DNA of 64,000 nt from Aliarcobacter butzleri (GTDB lineage: Bacteria; Campylobacterota; Campylobacteria; Campylobacterales; Arcobacteraceae): assembly GCF_900187115.1 (NCBI RefSeq), contig NZ_LT906455.1, forward strand, positions 1,178,001 to 1,242,000, written 5' to 3'. Below, piece by piece: positions 34,394-43,720 of the stretch. The notes beneath the pieces were generated by a model. It did no database searches and had not been told where the DNA came from. It was given only the letters and a program-made list of their open reading frames with translations. Made by a program: the position numbers and the translations under genes. The stretch's first letter is position 1, and every line of letters starts with the position of its first letter.

Positions 34394-35656
34394 TTATTTT
34401 GTCATTTTATATTTTAATAAAAAAATTATAGAAAATATTTTAAAAATTATAGGCATTATTGAATATAAAAAAATGATTGCATAAATTGAAGTTTGATTTA
34501 TATTTTGACTTTCAAAATTTGTAAACTCTAAACTTATAAAAGAAATAGCAACAGCTAAAGATAAAGAGAGTTTCGTAATCATTGCCCAAAAACCAAATAA
34601 TACTCCTGTTAAATCTTGATGTTGTTTTTTTGTTTCTTGTGCTACATCAGCTTGAATAGAAGATGGTAATGCCATATCAGCTCCCAAACACATTCCAGTT
34701 ATCACACAAATAAATACAAAGTAAAAAAAATCTCCTTCATTTAAAAAAGGTACAAAACTAAAAGCACTAATTGCAATTAAAATTGACAAAATCCAAGTAG
34801 ATTTTTTTGAGATTTTAGTTGAGAGTTTTATCCAAAAAGGAAAAGTTATAATTGCACTTAAAAAATAGATTATTAAAAAAAAACCAGTTTTTTCTTCTAA
34901 AACTAACACATATTTTACAAAAAATAAAAACAAAGTTGCAGGAAGTGCATTTGCTAGATTATTTAATAAAAAAGCAAAAAATAGTTTTTTGTGATCTGGA
35001 AAATTTATAAAAAATGTTTTTAAGGATATAAAAAAGTTTTCATTTCTTAAAAGCTCCTCTTTTTTTTCCAAGTGTTTTAGTTTTGTAAAAAATAGAAGTA
35101 AAAAAATAGGAAAAATAATCAAAATTGTATAAAGTAAAAGTTCTAAACTCTTTTTTGAATCATTTGAAACTAAAAATATATAAGGAATTAATAAAGAGAT
35201 TAGAACTCCAACTATTATAAAAATTTCCCTTGAAAAAGCAAGTTTTGTATTCTCTTGTTCATTATTACTTAAAATTGAGTTTAAACTAAGATAAGGAATT
35301 AAAACAAAACTATAAGAGATATATGTAAGAATAGAAAATAAAAATAACCAAAAAGAATTATAAAAAATAGGTTTTATTAAAAAAAATAGTCCAAAAACTA
35401 AAAAGATAGAAGAGATGAAAATAATATTAAACTTTTTGCCATAAATATCACAAAATCTTCCAATAAATGGGTCAACAATCATATCAAGTAATCTTGCAAC
35501 TAATAAAATAGCTCCAACAATTCCAACACCTAAACCAATATTTTCAACATAAAAAGTTGGTAAATAAATATATAAGGGAAAACCCAAAAAAGCAATAGGA
35601 ATCCCCAATGTTCCATATAAAAGAATTTCTTTGCTTTTTAGCTTATTATTATTCAT
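34394..35656 (-). CDS. MFS transporter of the GPH/MelB-like (MFS_2) type
   Basis: A 420-residue protein with ~12 membrane segments. The MelB-like group is suggested by the N-terminal YGTLGIPIAFLGFPLYIYLPTFY, the DMIVDPFIGRFCDIYGKK loop near residue 60 (D-x3-DP motif) and DMALPSSIQADVA near residue 325. Such transporters accompany the CFAS/DUF1365 clusters in many proteobacteria; their cargo there is not known, and sugar transport is not implied. It sits 57 bp before the lipocalin gene. Confidence 0.78.
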   Translation of the reverse strand: MNNNKLKSKEILLYGTLGIPIAFLGFPLYIYLPTFYVENIGLGVGIVGAILLVARLLDMIVDPFIGRFCDIYGKKFNIIFISSIFLVFGLFFLIKPIFYNSFWLFLFSILTYISYSFVLIPYLSLNSILSNNEQENTKLAFSREIFIIVGVLISLLIPYIFLVSNDSKKSLELLLYTILIIFPIFLLLFFTKLKHLEKKEELLRNENFFISLKTFFINFPDHKKLFFAFLLNNLANALPATLFLFFVKYVLVLEEKTGFFLIIYFLSAIITFPFWIKLSTKISKKSTWILSILIAISAFSFVPFLNEGDFFYFVFICVITGMCLGADMALPSSIQADVAQETKKQHQDLTGVLFGFWAMITKLSLSLAVAISFISLEFTNFESQNINQTSIYAIIFLYSIMPIIFKIFSIIFLLKYKMTK

Positions 35657-35696
35657 AAAATCAAATCTATATATTTCACAAGAATTTTAGTTTTAA

Positions 35697-36455
35697 TCAT
35701 TTTAAAAATCTTTTTGTTATTGAAAAACTCCAACTATATGGTAAAAAGCTAAGTAATTTTAAGAAACTTGAAAGTAAAAAAGGAAACGATATCTCAAATT
35801 TATAAGGCTTGTTTAAGCCTTCAAATATCTTTTTAGCTGCATAATCAACTTGCATTAATTGTGGCATTTCAAAATCATTTTTAGCTGTTAGTCTTGTTTT
35901 TACAAAACCATGATTTATAATCTGTACATAAATATTTTTTCTTTGTAATTCCGGTTGTAAAGATTGTGCAAAATTAACTAAAGCAGCTTTTGAAGCACTA
36001 TAAGCTCCACCATAAGGTAAACCAAAATAACTAGCTAAACTTGCATTTAAAACAATAGTCGATTTACTTTTTTGTTTTTCTAAATAAGAAATAAGAGGTT
36101 TTAAAACTCTTAAAATACCTAAATAATTAATGTCTATCATAGATTCAAAATTTGAAATATTCCATTGCTCGTAAGTCATAGATTCATAGACTCCTGCATT
36201 GTAAAAACAAATATCTAAACCATTAAAAATATTAAATGCCTTATCCACACTTTTGATAACATTTTCATTATCTAAAACATCAATATTTAAAAGTTGTAGA
36301 TTATCTTTGTGCGTTGATTTTAGATTTAATAGTTCATTAGAAGTTTCTATATTTCTTGAACTTGCTATTACTAAATAATTATTTTGTAACCACAACTTAA
36401 CTAATTCTAAACCAATTCCACTACTAGCACCAATAATCCAAACTTTTTTTATCAT
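35697..36455 (-). CDS. Short-chain dehydrogenase/reductase
   Basis: A 252-residue SDR with the cofactor motif GASSGIGLEL at residues ~9-18, the NAG motif in CFYNAGVYES near residue 88, the catalytic Ser near ASLASYFG, and the Tyr-x3-Lys pair in YSASKAAL near residue 153. All catalytic residues are present. The last ~35 residues are hydrophobic and basic, suggesting membrane contact. As first gene of the - strand lipid cluster it may reduce or oxidise a lipid intermediate; the substrate cannot be read from sequence. Confidence 0.85.
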   Translation of the reverse strand: MIKKVWIIGASSGIGLELVKLWLQNNYLVIASSRNIETSNELLNLKSTHKDNLQLLNIDVLDNENVIKSVDKAFNIFNGLDICFYNAGVYESMTYEQWNISNFESMIDINYLGILRVLKPLISYLEKQKSKSTIVLNASLASYFGLPYGGAYSASKAALVNFAQSLQPELQRKNIYVQIINHGFVKTRLTAKNDFEMPQLMQVDYAAKKIFEGLNKPYKFEISFPFLLSSFLKLLSFLPYSWSFSITKRFLK

Positions 36456-36489
36456 ATTAAAACCTTTATTAAATACTAATTTTGCTCAA

Positions 36490-36495
36490 ATTATA
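36490..36495 (-). promoter_or_regulatory. Candidate -10 box for the SDR-lipid cluster
   Basis: On the - strand, TATAAT lies ~35 bp before the SDR start. No conserved -35 is visible and no ECF-type motif stands out. The region 36456-36554 otherwise holds only AT-rich spacer between the SDR and tyrA. Confidence 0.4.
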
Positions 36496-36554
36496 TATGA
36501 ATAAAAAGTTTTTTTGTAATATTAATATGTTAGTTTATATTAAAAATAGATGCA

Positions 36555-37391
36555 TTATAATATTTCATGCAAGCTATTTGCTTTTTTCATCCACTCTTCT
36601 AAATTTTCATAATTTTCATTTTTTATCATCTCTTTTGCATCATCTAATTGATTTTCAAATGATTCAATAGCTTTTAAAAGGTTTTCTCTATTTTGTTTGA
36701 AAATATCACTCCACATTCGTGGACTTGATTTTGCAATTCTACTCATATCCTTAAATCCACCAGCAGCAAGTGCAATAATAGATTTTGGATCTTCATGACT
36801 CATAACAGTATTTGCCAAAGAAAAAGATATTATATGAGGTAAATGAGAGATATAACAAGCATGAATATCGTGTTTATCACTATCCATAACTACTATTCTC
36901 ATACCTATTTCTTGAAATATTTTAAAGGCTCTATTTACATGAAGATTTGCATTTTGTTCTAAATCACAAAAAACAACAGTTTTTCCTTCATATAAATCAT
37001 CAATAGCAGCTTTTGGCCCTGATTTTTCAGTTCCTGTCATAGGATGTGCCGCAATAAAGTTTTTTCTTATTTTAGGTGGAATACTTTTTACAATATACTC
37101 TTTAGTTGAACCCATATCTATAATAGTTGTATTTTCATCTATATCCAAAAAGTTTGGAAACATTGAGATAATAGCATCTACAGGAATCGCTAAGATAATA
37201 ACATCAGAAACTTTTTTAAGTGTTTCTAAATCTACTAATTCATCTACTAAATTTAAATCTAAAATATCTTTTTTATTTTTTTCACTATTTGTAAAACCAT
37301 AAACTTTTGAAGCAATACCATATCTTTTTACAGCTTTTGCTAAAGAACCTCCCATAAGTCCTAAACCTATAATTCCAATATTCAAAGTCAT
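36555..37391 (-). CDS. tyrA: Prephenate dehydrogenase
   Basis: TyrA oxidatively decarboxylates prephenate to 4-hydroxyphenylpyruvate for tyrosine. The NAD-binding motif GIIGLGLMGGSLAKA opens the protein; AAHPMTGTEKSGPKAA near residue 115 carries the catalytic His, and HLPHIISFSLAN near 190 the second conserved His. No chorismate mutase or ACT domain is fused, and the length of 278 is that of the monofunctional enzyme. It is divergent from bamA; between them are 101 bp with AT-rich promoter sequence. Confidence 0.93.
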   Translation of the reverse strand: MTLNIGIIGLGLMGGSLAKAVKRYGIASKVYGFTNSEKNKKDILDLNLVDELVDLETLKKVSDVIILAIPVDAIISMFPNFLDIDENTTIIDMGSTKEYIVKSIPPKIRKNFIAAHPMTGTEKSGPKAAIDDLYEGKTVVFCDLEQNANLHVNRAFKIFQEIGMRIVVMDSDKHDIHACYISHLPHIISFSLANTVMSHEDPKSIIALAAGGFKDMSRIAKSSPRMWSDIFKQNRENLLKAIESFENQLDDAKEMIKNENYENLEEWMKKANSLHEIL

Positions 37392-37492
37392 AACCTTTTT
37401 ATAAAATTCGTTCGTGATTATACATTACTTTATATTTATATAAACTATATTTAGATATATTAATGCCCTACAATGTAAATTTAAGGATTATT

Positions 37493-39769
37493 GTGAAAAA
37501 TAAAATCATATTATTATCTTTAGCTTGTGCCACAATACTAAGTGCAGAAACTATAAAATCAATAGAGTTTAAAAACGTAAGTAAAATTTCACCGCAAATT
37601 TTAGACGAAATTTTAGATATGAAAGTTGGCGATACAATCGATGAAAATAGATTGAATGAAGCTTTGGTAAAGTTTTATAAACAAGGATATTTTGAAGATA
37701 TTCAAATTTTAAATGAAAATGGAAATTTAAAACTAATTTTTAATGAGAAACCTTCTATTGCAAATGTTGATATTAAAGGTTATAAAACAAGAACCGAAGA
37801 TATAGAAACACTTAAAACTACTATAAAATTGAAAAAAGGTTCAATGTATAGTGAAAAAAGAGTGAAAGAAGCAAAAGAAAAACTTCTTAGTATGTTAGAG
37901 AGTGAAGGTTATATCAATTCTGTTGTTGAAACTGAAGTTGAAAAAATAAATGAAAACTCTTTAAAAATTACTTTTAATGTAAATAAAGGTGATGAAATCA
38001 TCATCAAAAAAGCAAACTATCATGGTTCTGATAAACTCGAACAAGATGATTTTGATCATGTAACTGCAAATAAAGAAGTAGAATTTGCTTCTTGGTGGTT
38101 TGGACAAAATGATGGTGAAGTAAAAATTGACCAACTAAAATATGATGCAAGAAGAATAAATGATCTTTATTATGAAAAAGGTTATTTGGATGCTCAAGTA
38201 AAAGAACCATTTTTAGATATTGATTTTGCTTCAAATCAAGCAAAATTAGACTTTTTTATCACAGAAGGTGAACAATACACAACAAATAATATAAAAATCT
38301 ATTTAGATTCTTCTATTGTTGATCCTGAAACAATTTATCCTGAATTAAAACTTATTGTAGGAAGAACTTTTAATATTAAAAAATTAAGAGAAGACCAAGA
38401 TTACATAAAAACGCAAGTTGCAGACCAAGGTTATGCATATGCTGAAGTAAAATTTGATTTAAAGAAAAATGAAGAAACTAAATTAGTTGATGTCATTTTT
38501 AGTGTAGTTCCAGGTAAAAAAGTTTATATAAATGATGTAAAAATATCTGGAAACACAAGAACATTAGATAGAGTTGTAAGAAGAAATGTTTATTTAGCTC
38601 CTGGTGATTTATATAACCTTACAGATTTTAAAGATTCTACAAATAAACTAAAACGTTCAAGATTCTTTGATGATGTAAAAATTGAAGAAAAAAGAATTAG
38701 TGATGATAAAATGGATATCATCGTAAAAGTAACCGAAGCCGCTACTGGTTCATTGATGCTTGGAGGAGGATACGGTTCTTATGACAAATTTATGGTTAGT
38801 GGTTCTGTAAGTGATGCAAATATTTTTGGTTCAGGTCTAGCTTTAGGATTAAGTACAGATTTATCTGCTCATAGTAATAGATTTGAGCTTAGCTTAAAAA
38901 ATCCAGCAATAAGAGATAGTGATTATAATGGTGAAGTTGAAGTTCACTCAACTGAATATGAAATTGAAAGATCAAAATATGATTCAGATGTTGATACTAA
39001 AGGTTTCTCTGTTGCTATTGGTAAAGAATTAATTAGAGACCTTTACGTAGGAACTAGATATAAATTAGACTTTGTTAGTGAAAATTATGATTATTCAAGT
39101 GATTTTATGAGTACTTATAATGCCAAAGATGCTGCATTTAAAGCAAAAAATAAATTATTTACAAATCAAGATTATGTAAATAGTTCTATTACTCCTTATC
39201 TTAATTATGATAACACAGATGATTACTACTTCCCACGAGAAGGTTTTAGAGCAAATACATCTTTAGAATATGCAGGAGTTGGTGGAGATTCAAAATATGT
39301 AAAATCAACTTCTAGCTTAAAATATTTCTATTCATTAGAAGATTTAGCTGAATTAGACTGGGTTTTAAGACTTAAAACTCAAGTTAAAATGTTATTTGAT
39401 AATGGACAAATCAATCAAGGAGACTCTTTATATCTTGGAGGTCCTAAAACTTTAAGAGGGTATAAATCATATGCCTTCCCTAAAAATGATTCTGGATATT
39501 ATACTGATCCATATAAAAACATGTGGGCAAACTCTGCAGAAATGAGTTTCCCATTAGTTCCTAGTGCAAAAATGAGATGGGGAATTTTCTATGATTATGG
39601 AATGATAGGTCAAGATTCATTCGATGATATAGAAAGATCAGGAGCAGGATTATTATTAGAATGGGTTTCTCCAATGGGTCCATTACAACTAATCTTTGCA
39701 AGAGCACTTGATGATGAGCCAGGTGATGATACATCTTCATTTGAATTCTCTTTTGGAGCTAGTTTCTAA
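37493..39769 (+). CDS. bamA: Outer-membrane protein assembly factor BamA
   Basis: BamA is the Omp85 protein that folds beta-barrels into the outer membrane. The start is placed at GTG 37493, five bases after AAGGA, giving a proper signal peptide (MKNKIILLSLACATILSA); the ATG at 37463 adds ten residues without a ribosome-binding site. Five POTRA repeats occupy ~residues 20-420 and the barrel runs from ~430 to the terminal Phe. The L6 lock motif reads LRGYKSYAF near residue 655, in place of the usual VRGF. 758 residues is standard. It overlaps mqnC by 1 bp. Confidence 0.94.
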   Translation: MKNKIILLSLACATILSAETIKSIEFKNVSKISPQILDEILDMKVGDTIDENRLNEALVKFYKQGYFEDIQILNENGNLKLIFNEKPSIANVDIKGYKTRTEDIETLKTTIKLKKGSMYSEKRVKEAKEKLLSMLESEGYINSVVETEVEKINENSLKITFNVNKGDEIIIKKANYHGSDKLEQDDFDHVTANKEVEFASWWFGQNDGEVKIDQLKYDARRINDLYYEKGYLDAQVKEPFLDIDFASNQAKLDFFITEGEQYTTNNIKIYLDSSIVDPETIYPELKLIVGRTFNIKKLREDQDYIKTQVADQGYAYAEVKFDLKKNEETKLVDVIFSVVPGKKVYINDVKISGNTRTLDRVVRRNVYLAPGDLYNLTDFKDSTNKLKRSRFFDDVKIEEKRISDDKMDIIVKVTEAATGSLMLGGGYGSYDKFMVSGSVSDANIFGSGLALGLSTDLSAHSNRFELSLKNPAIRDSDYNGEVEVHSTEYEIERSKYDSDVDTKGFSVAIGKELIRDLYVGTRYKLDFVSENYDYSSDFMSTYNAKDAAFKAKNKLFTNQDYVNSSITPYLNYDNTDDYYFPREGFRANTSLEYAGVGGDSKYVKSTSSLKYFYSLEDLAELDWVLRLKTQVKMLFDNGQINQGDSLYLGGPKTLRGYKSYAFPKNDSGYYTDPYKNMWANSAEMSFPLVPSAKMRWGIFYDYGMIGQDSFDDIERSGAGLLLEWVSPMGPLQLIFARALDDEPGDDTSSFEFSFGASF

Positions 39770-40842
39770 TGGTTAAAAAAGTTGAAGTCGATTTAGAAAA
39801 ACGACTTACAAATGAAGAAGCTTTAGATTTAATAAGAAATGCTTCACTTTTAGAATTAGGTGAAATGGCAAGTATCAAAAAAGCTGAACTTCATCCTGAA
39901 AAGATAACAACATTTATAGTTGATAGAAATATTAACTATACAAATGTTTGTTGGGTTGATTGTAAGTTTTGTGCGTTTTTTAGACATGGTAAAGATGAAG
40001 ATTCATATGTTTTAAAATTTGATGAAATTGATCAAAAAATTGAAGAACTTCTAGAAATTGGTGGAACTCAAATACTTTTTCAAGGTGGAGTTCATCCAAA
40101 ACTAAAAATTGATTATTATGAAGAATTAGTAGGACATATTAATACAAAATATCCACAAATTACTATTCATGGATTTTCAGCGATTGAAATTGATTTTATT
40201 GCAAGAATTTCAAAAATATCTAAACTTGAAGTTCTAAAAAGATTACAAGCAAAAGGTTTAAGTTCAATTCCTGGAGCTGGAGCTGAAATTTTAAGTGATA
40301 GAGTAAGAGATATAATTGCACCAAAAAAAATGGATACAGCGCAATGGTTAGAAGTTCATAGACTTGCTCACTCAATTGGTATGAAAACAACTGCAACTAT
40401 GATGTTTGGAACAGTTGAAACTGATGAAGAAATAATCGAACATTGGGAACATTTACGAAAACTTCAAGACGAAACAGGTGGTTTTAGAGCATTTATTATG
40501 TGGTCATTTCAAGGTCAAAATACAAAACTAATAGAAGAACATCCAGAAATCAAACCTCAATCATCAAATAGATATTTAAGATTACTTGCAGTTGCGAGGA
40601 TTTATTTAGATAATTTTCAAAATATGCAAAGCTCTTGGGTAACACAAGGAAGCTATATAGGACAACTTGCCCTTAAATTTGGTGCAAATGACTTAGGAAG
40701 CACTATGATGGAAGAAAATGTAGTAAAAGCAGCAGGTGCTGCAAATAGAATGAATCAAGATGAAATGATAAGACTTATAAAAGATATCGGTGAATATCCT
40801 GCAAAAAGAAATACTGCTTACGAAATTTTAGAAAGATTTTAA
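39769..40842 (+). CDS. mqnC: Cyclic dehypoxanthine futalosine synthase (radical SAM)
   Basis: MqnC cyclises dehypoxanthine futalosine in the futalosine route to menaquinone, which is used by Campylobacterota instead of the Men pathway. The 4Fe-4S motif is C-x3-C-x2-C in NVCWVDCKFCAFFRH near residue 65, followed by ILFQGGVHP near residue 105 and the GAGAEILSDRVRD segment near 168. At 357 residues it fits MqnC better than MqnE. The start overlaps the bamA stop. Confidence 0.88.
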   Translation: MVKKVEVDLEKRLTNEEALDLIRNASLLELGEMASIKKAELHPEKITTFIVDRNINYTNVCWVDCKFCAFFRHGKDEDSYVLKFDEIDQKIEELLEIGGTQILFQGGVHPKLKIDYYEELVGHINTKYPQITIHGFSAIEIDFIARISKISKLEVLKRLQAKGLSSIPGAGAEILSDRVRDIIAPKKMDTAQWLEVHRLAHSIGMKTTATMMFGTVETDEEIIEHWEHLRKLQDETGGFRAFIMWSFQGQNTKLIEEHPEIKPQSSNRYLRLLAVARIYLDNFQNMQSSWVTQGSYIGQLALKFGANDLGSTMMEENVVKAAGAANRMNQDEMIRLIKDIGEYPAKRNTAYEILERF

Positions 40843-40845
40843 GAT

Positions 40846-42138
40846 ATGAAAATAAAATACTGTTTTTTATTTATAATAGCAATTTTACAAGGAAATTTAA
40901 TGAGTGCTACAATAAAGCATATTAATATAAAAGGTACAGAAGTACCAATAATTTTTGAAGAACAAAAAGATTTACCAATTTTAAATTTACAATTAGTTTT
41001 TCAAAATTCTGGTTATATTCAAGATAAAAATAAAAGTGGTTTAGTAAATTTATCTTCAAGTATTTTAAATGAAGGAACAAAAGAGCTAGGTAGCTCAAAT
41101 TTTGCTCAAATACTTGATGAAAATGCAATAACAATCCATAGTTCAAATGGATTTGAAACATTTGTTATTGAAGTTTCAAGTTTAAAAGAACAATCAAAAA
41201 AAGCAGTTAGTTTATTAAATGATTTACTAAAATCTCCAAACTTTACACAAAGTTCTTTGGATAAAATAAAAACTATTCAAACTGGATATTTAAAAAGAAA
41301 AGAAAATGATTTTGACTTTATTGCACAAAATCAGTTAAAAGCTCTACTTTTTAAAAATACAGCTTTAGAAAATCCATCAAGTGGAACAATAGAATCTATT
41401 TCAAAAATAGAATTAAAAGATATAGAAAACTTTTTATCAAAAACTATATCTTTAAATAACTTGATTATTGTTGCAGGTGGTAATTTTACACAAAAAGAGA
41501 TAGAAACTCTAATAAAACCTATTTTGGAAAATCTAAAAATAGGCGAAAAATCTGAAGTAAAAAAAATAGACTTTAAATCACAAAAAAGTGAAAAAACTCT
41601 TCAAAGAGATACAGAACAAGCTTATATTTATTTTGGAAGTTCATTTAATATAGATTCAAAAGATGAAGAGAATTATAAAGCAAAAGTTGCTTCATTTATT
41701 TTAGGTGGTTCTGGTTTTGGTTCAAGATTGATGGAAGAAATTAGAGTAAAAAGAGGTTTAGCTTATAGTGCTTATGGAAACATCTCTATAAACAAAACTC
41801 ATACATATTTTAGTGGTTATTTACAAACAAAAAATGAAACTGCAAAAGAAGCTCAAGAATTAGTTTCAAAATTAGTAGATGAGTTTGTAGAAAATGGTGT
41901 TACTCAAGAAGAGTTAACAGCTGCTAAGAATTTTTTATTAGGAAGTGAACCTCTTAGAAATGAAACTTTAGCACAAAGATTAAATAAATCATTTACACTA
42001 TATTATCGAGGATTAGACCAAGATTATTCTAAAAAAGAATTAGAAAAAATCCAGAATCTAAAACTTGAAGATTTAAATAACTATATAAAATCTCACAAAG
42101 AGATAAATAATTTAACATTCTCAATAGTAAGGAGATAA
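40846..42138 (+). CDS. M16-family peptidase homologue lacking the zinc motif
   Basis: A 430-residue two-lobed M16B-type protein with a signal-like N-terminus (to ~residue 20). Aligning its [15 protein letters not shown] (residues ~64-78) with the family HxxEH region GLAHxLEHMLFKGT puts N68, S71 and S72 at the three catalytic positions, so zinc cannot be bound in the usual way. The second-lobe R/Y signature [22 protein letters not shown] near residue 288 is intact. In M16B pairs one subunit keeps HxxEH and the other keeps only R/Y; this looks like the latter. No active partner is present in the window. Confidence 0.8.
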   Translation: MKIKYCFLFIIAILQGNLMSATIKHINIKGTEVPIIFEEQKDLPILNLQLVFQNSGYIQDKNKSGLVNLSSSILNEGTKELGSSNFAQILDENAITIHSSNGFETFVIEVSSLKEQSKKAVSLLNDLLKSPNFTQSSLDKIKTIQTGYLKRKENDFDFIAQNQLKALLFKNTALENPSSGTIESISKIELKDIENFLSKTISLNNLIIVAGGNFTQKEIETLIKPILENLKIGEKSEVKKIDFKSQKSEKTLQRDTEQAYIYFGSSFNIDSKDEENYKAKVASFILGGSGFGSRLMEEIRVKRGLAYSAYGNISINKTHTYFSGYLQTKNETAKEAQELVSKLVDEFVENGVTQEELTAAKNFLLGSEPLRNETLAQRLNKSFTLYYRGLDQDYSKKELEKIQNLKLEDLNNYIKSHKEINNLTFSIVRR

Positions 42139-42140
42139 TT

Positions 42141-43442
42141 TTGTTAAGATTTGCCCCAAGTCCAACAGGAGACATGCATATTGGAAATTTACGAGTTGCT
42201 ATTTTCAATTATATCGTATCTAAACAACTAAAAGAAGATTTAATAATAAGAATTGAAGATACAGATAAAGAAAGAAATATAGAAGGAAAAGATAAAGAGA
42301 TTTTAGAGATTTTAAATCTTTTTTCAATAGAGTATAAAACAGTATTTTATCAAAGTGACAACTTAAAATATCACCAAAAAATGGCATTACAATTAATGAC
42401 TCAAAAAAAAGCTTTTGCTTGTTTTTGTAGTGATGAAAAACTTGAAGAATTAAGAGAAGAATCTATAAAAAAAGGAATTCCTTTTAGATATGATGGATTT
42501 TGTGAAAATTTATCTGATGAAGCAGTTTTAAATGTAAATGCGCCTTTTACTGTTAGATTAAAAAAACCAGATCATAATATAAAATTTACTGATTTACTAA
42601 AAGGTGATTTTGATTATGCACCTTTTGATATTGATAGTTTTATAATTTTAAGACAAGATAAAACTCCAACTTATAATTATGCTTGTTCTGTTGATGATAT
42701 GTTAATGGATATTTCAATAGTTATTCGTGGAGAAGACCATGTTTCAAATACACCAAAACAAATACATATTAGAGATTCATTAGGATATACAAAAGAGATA
42801 AAATATGTTCATTTACCAATTATTTTAAATGCACAAACTGGTAAAAAAATGAGTAAAAGAGATGATGCAAGTAGTGTAAAATGGCTAATTGAGCAAGGAT
42901 TTCTTCCAAGTGCTATTGCAAATTATCTTGTGTTGATGGGAAATAAAACTCCAACTGAAATTTTTACTTTAGAAGAAGCCATAGAGTGGTTTAAAATAGA
43001 AAATATTTCAAAAAGTTCAGCAAAATTTGATATAGATAAATTAAGATTTATAAATAGAAAACATATTGAAAATCTTGATGATATGAGATTATCAAAAATT
43101 TTAGGTTTTGCAGATGGTGATATAGGAAAATTAGGAAAACTATTTTTAGAAGAAGCAAGTACTATAAAAGAGATAAAAGAGAAGATTGAGCCAATCTTTG
43201 CTACAAAAACAACTCTTGAAGGTTTTGAAAATGAATTTAAATCTATCAAAGAGTGTTTACAAAAAGCTACATATTTCGATAATTATGAAGATTTAAAAAA
43301 TTATATTGTAAATGAAACTTCTTTAAAAGGGAAAAATCTATTTAAACCATTAAGATATATCTTAACAGGTGTTGAAAATGGTCCAAATTTATCAGATATT
43401 TACCCTTTAATTAAAAACTATTTAGGAGATATTATAAAATGA
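42141..43442 (+). CDS. gltX: Glutamyl-tRNA synthetase
   Basis: GltX charges tRNA with glutamate. Class I signatures are [12 protein letters not shown] (residues 5-16, the HIGH motif reads HIGN) and KKMSKRDD near residue 236. The 433-residue length is typical of Campylobacterota, which carry two GluRS paralogues, one for tRNA-Glu and one that loads tRNA-Gln for later amidation; which one this is cannot be decided by eye. The start is TTG 42141, six bases after AAGGAG. It overlaps yggT by 4 bp. Confidence 0.92.
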
Positions 43443-43711
43443 TAGATGCACTATTAACTTCGATTTTTACACTGATTTTTAGTATTATTTTTTTATATAA
43501 GTGGGTTGTTATTATTTCAGCACTTTTAACTTGGGTAAAACCTGATCCTTATAATCCAATAGTTCAAATTCTTTATAGATTAACTGAACCAGTTTATGCT
43601 TTTATAAGAAGATATATACCAACAGTATTTGGTGGAATGGATTTAGCTCCACTAATTTTAATTTTTGGATTAATTTTCATAGAGACACTTCTAAAAAACT
43701 TATTCTTCTAA
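43439..43711 (+). CDS. YggT-family membrane protein
   Basis: A 90-residue protein with two membrane segments and the YggT signature: [20 protein letters not shown], followed by [23 protein letters not shown]. The family is found near cell-division or envelope genes and has no settled function; some members are tied to osmotic tolerance or cell division. It overlaps gltX by 4 bp and precedes the slt gene by 9 bp. Confidence 0.88.
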
Positions 43712-43720
43712 AGCTTTGAT

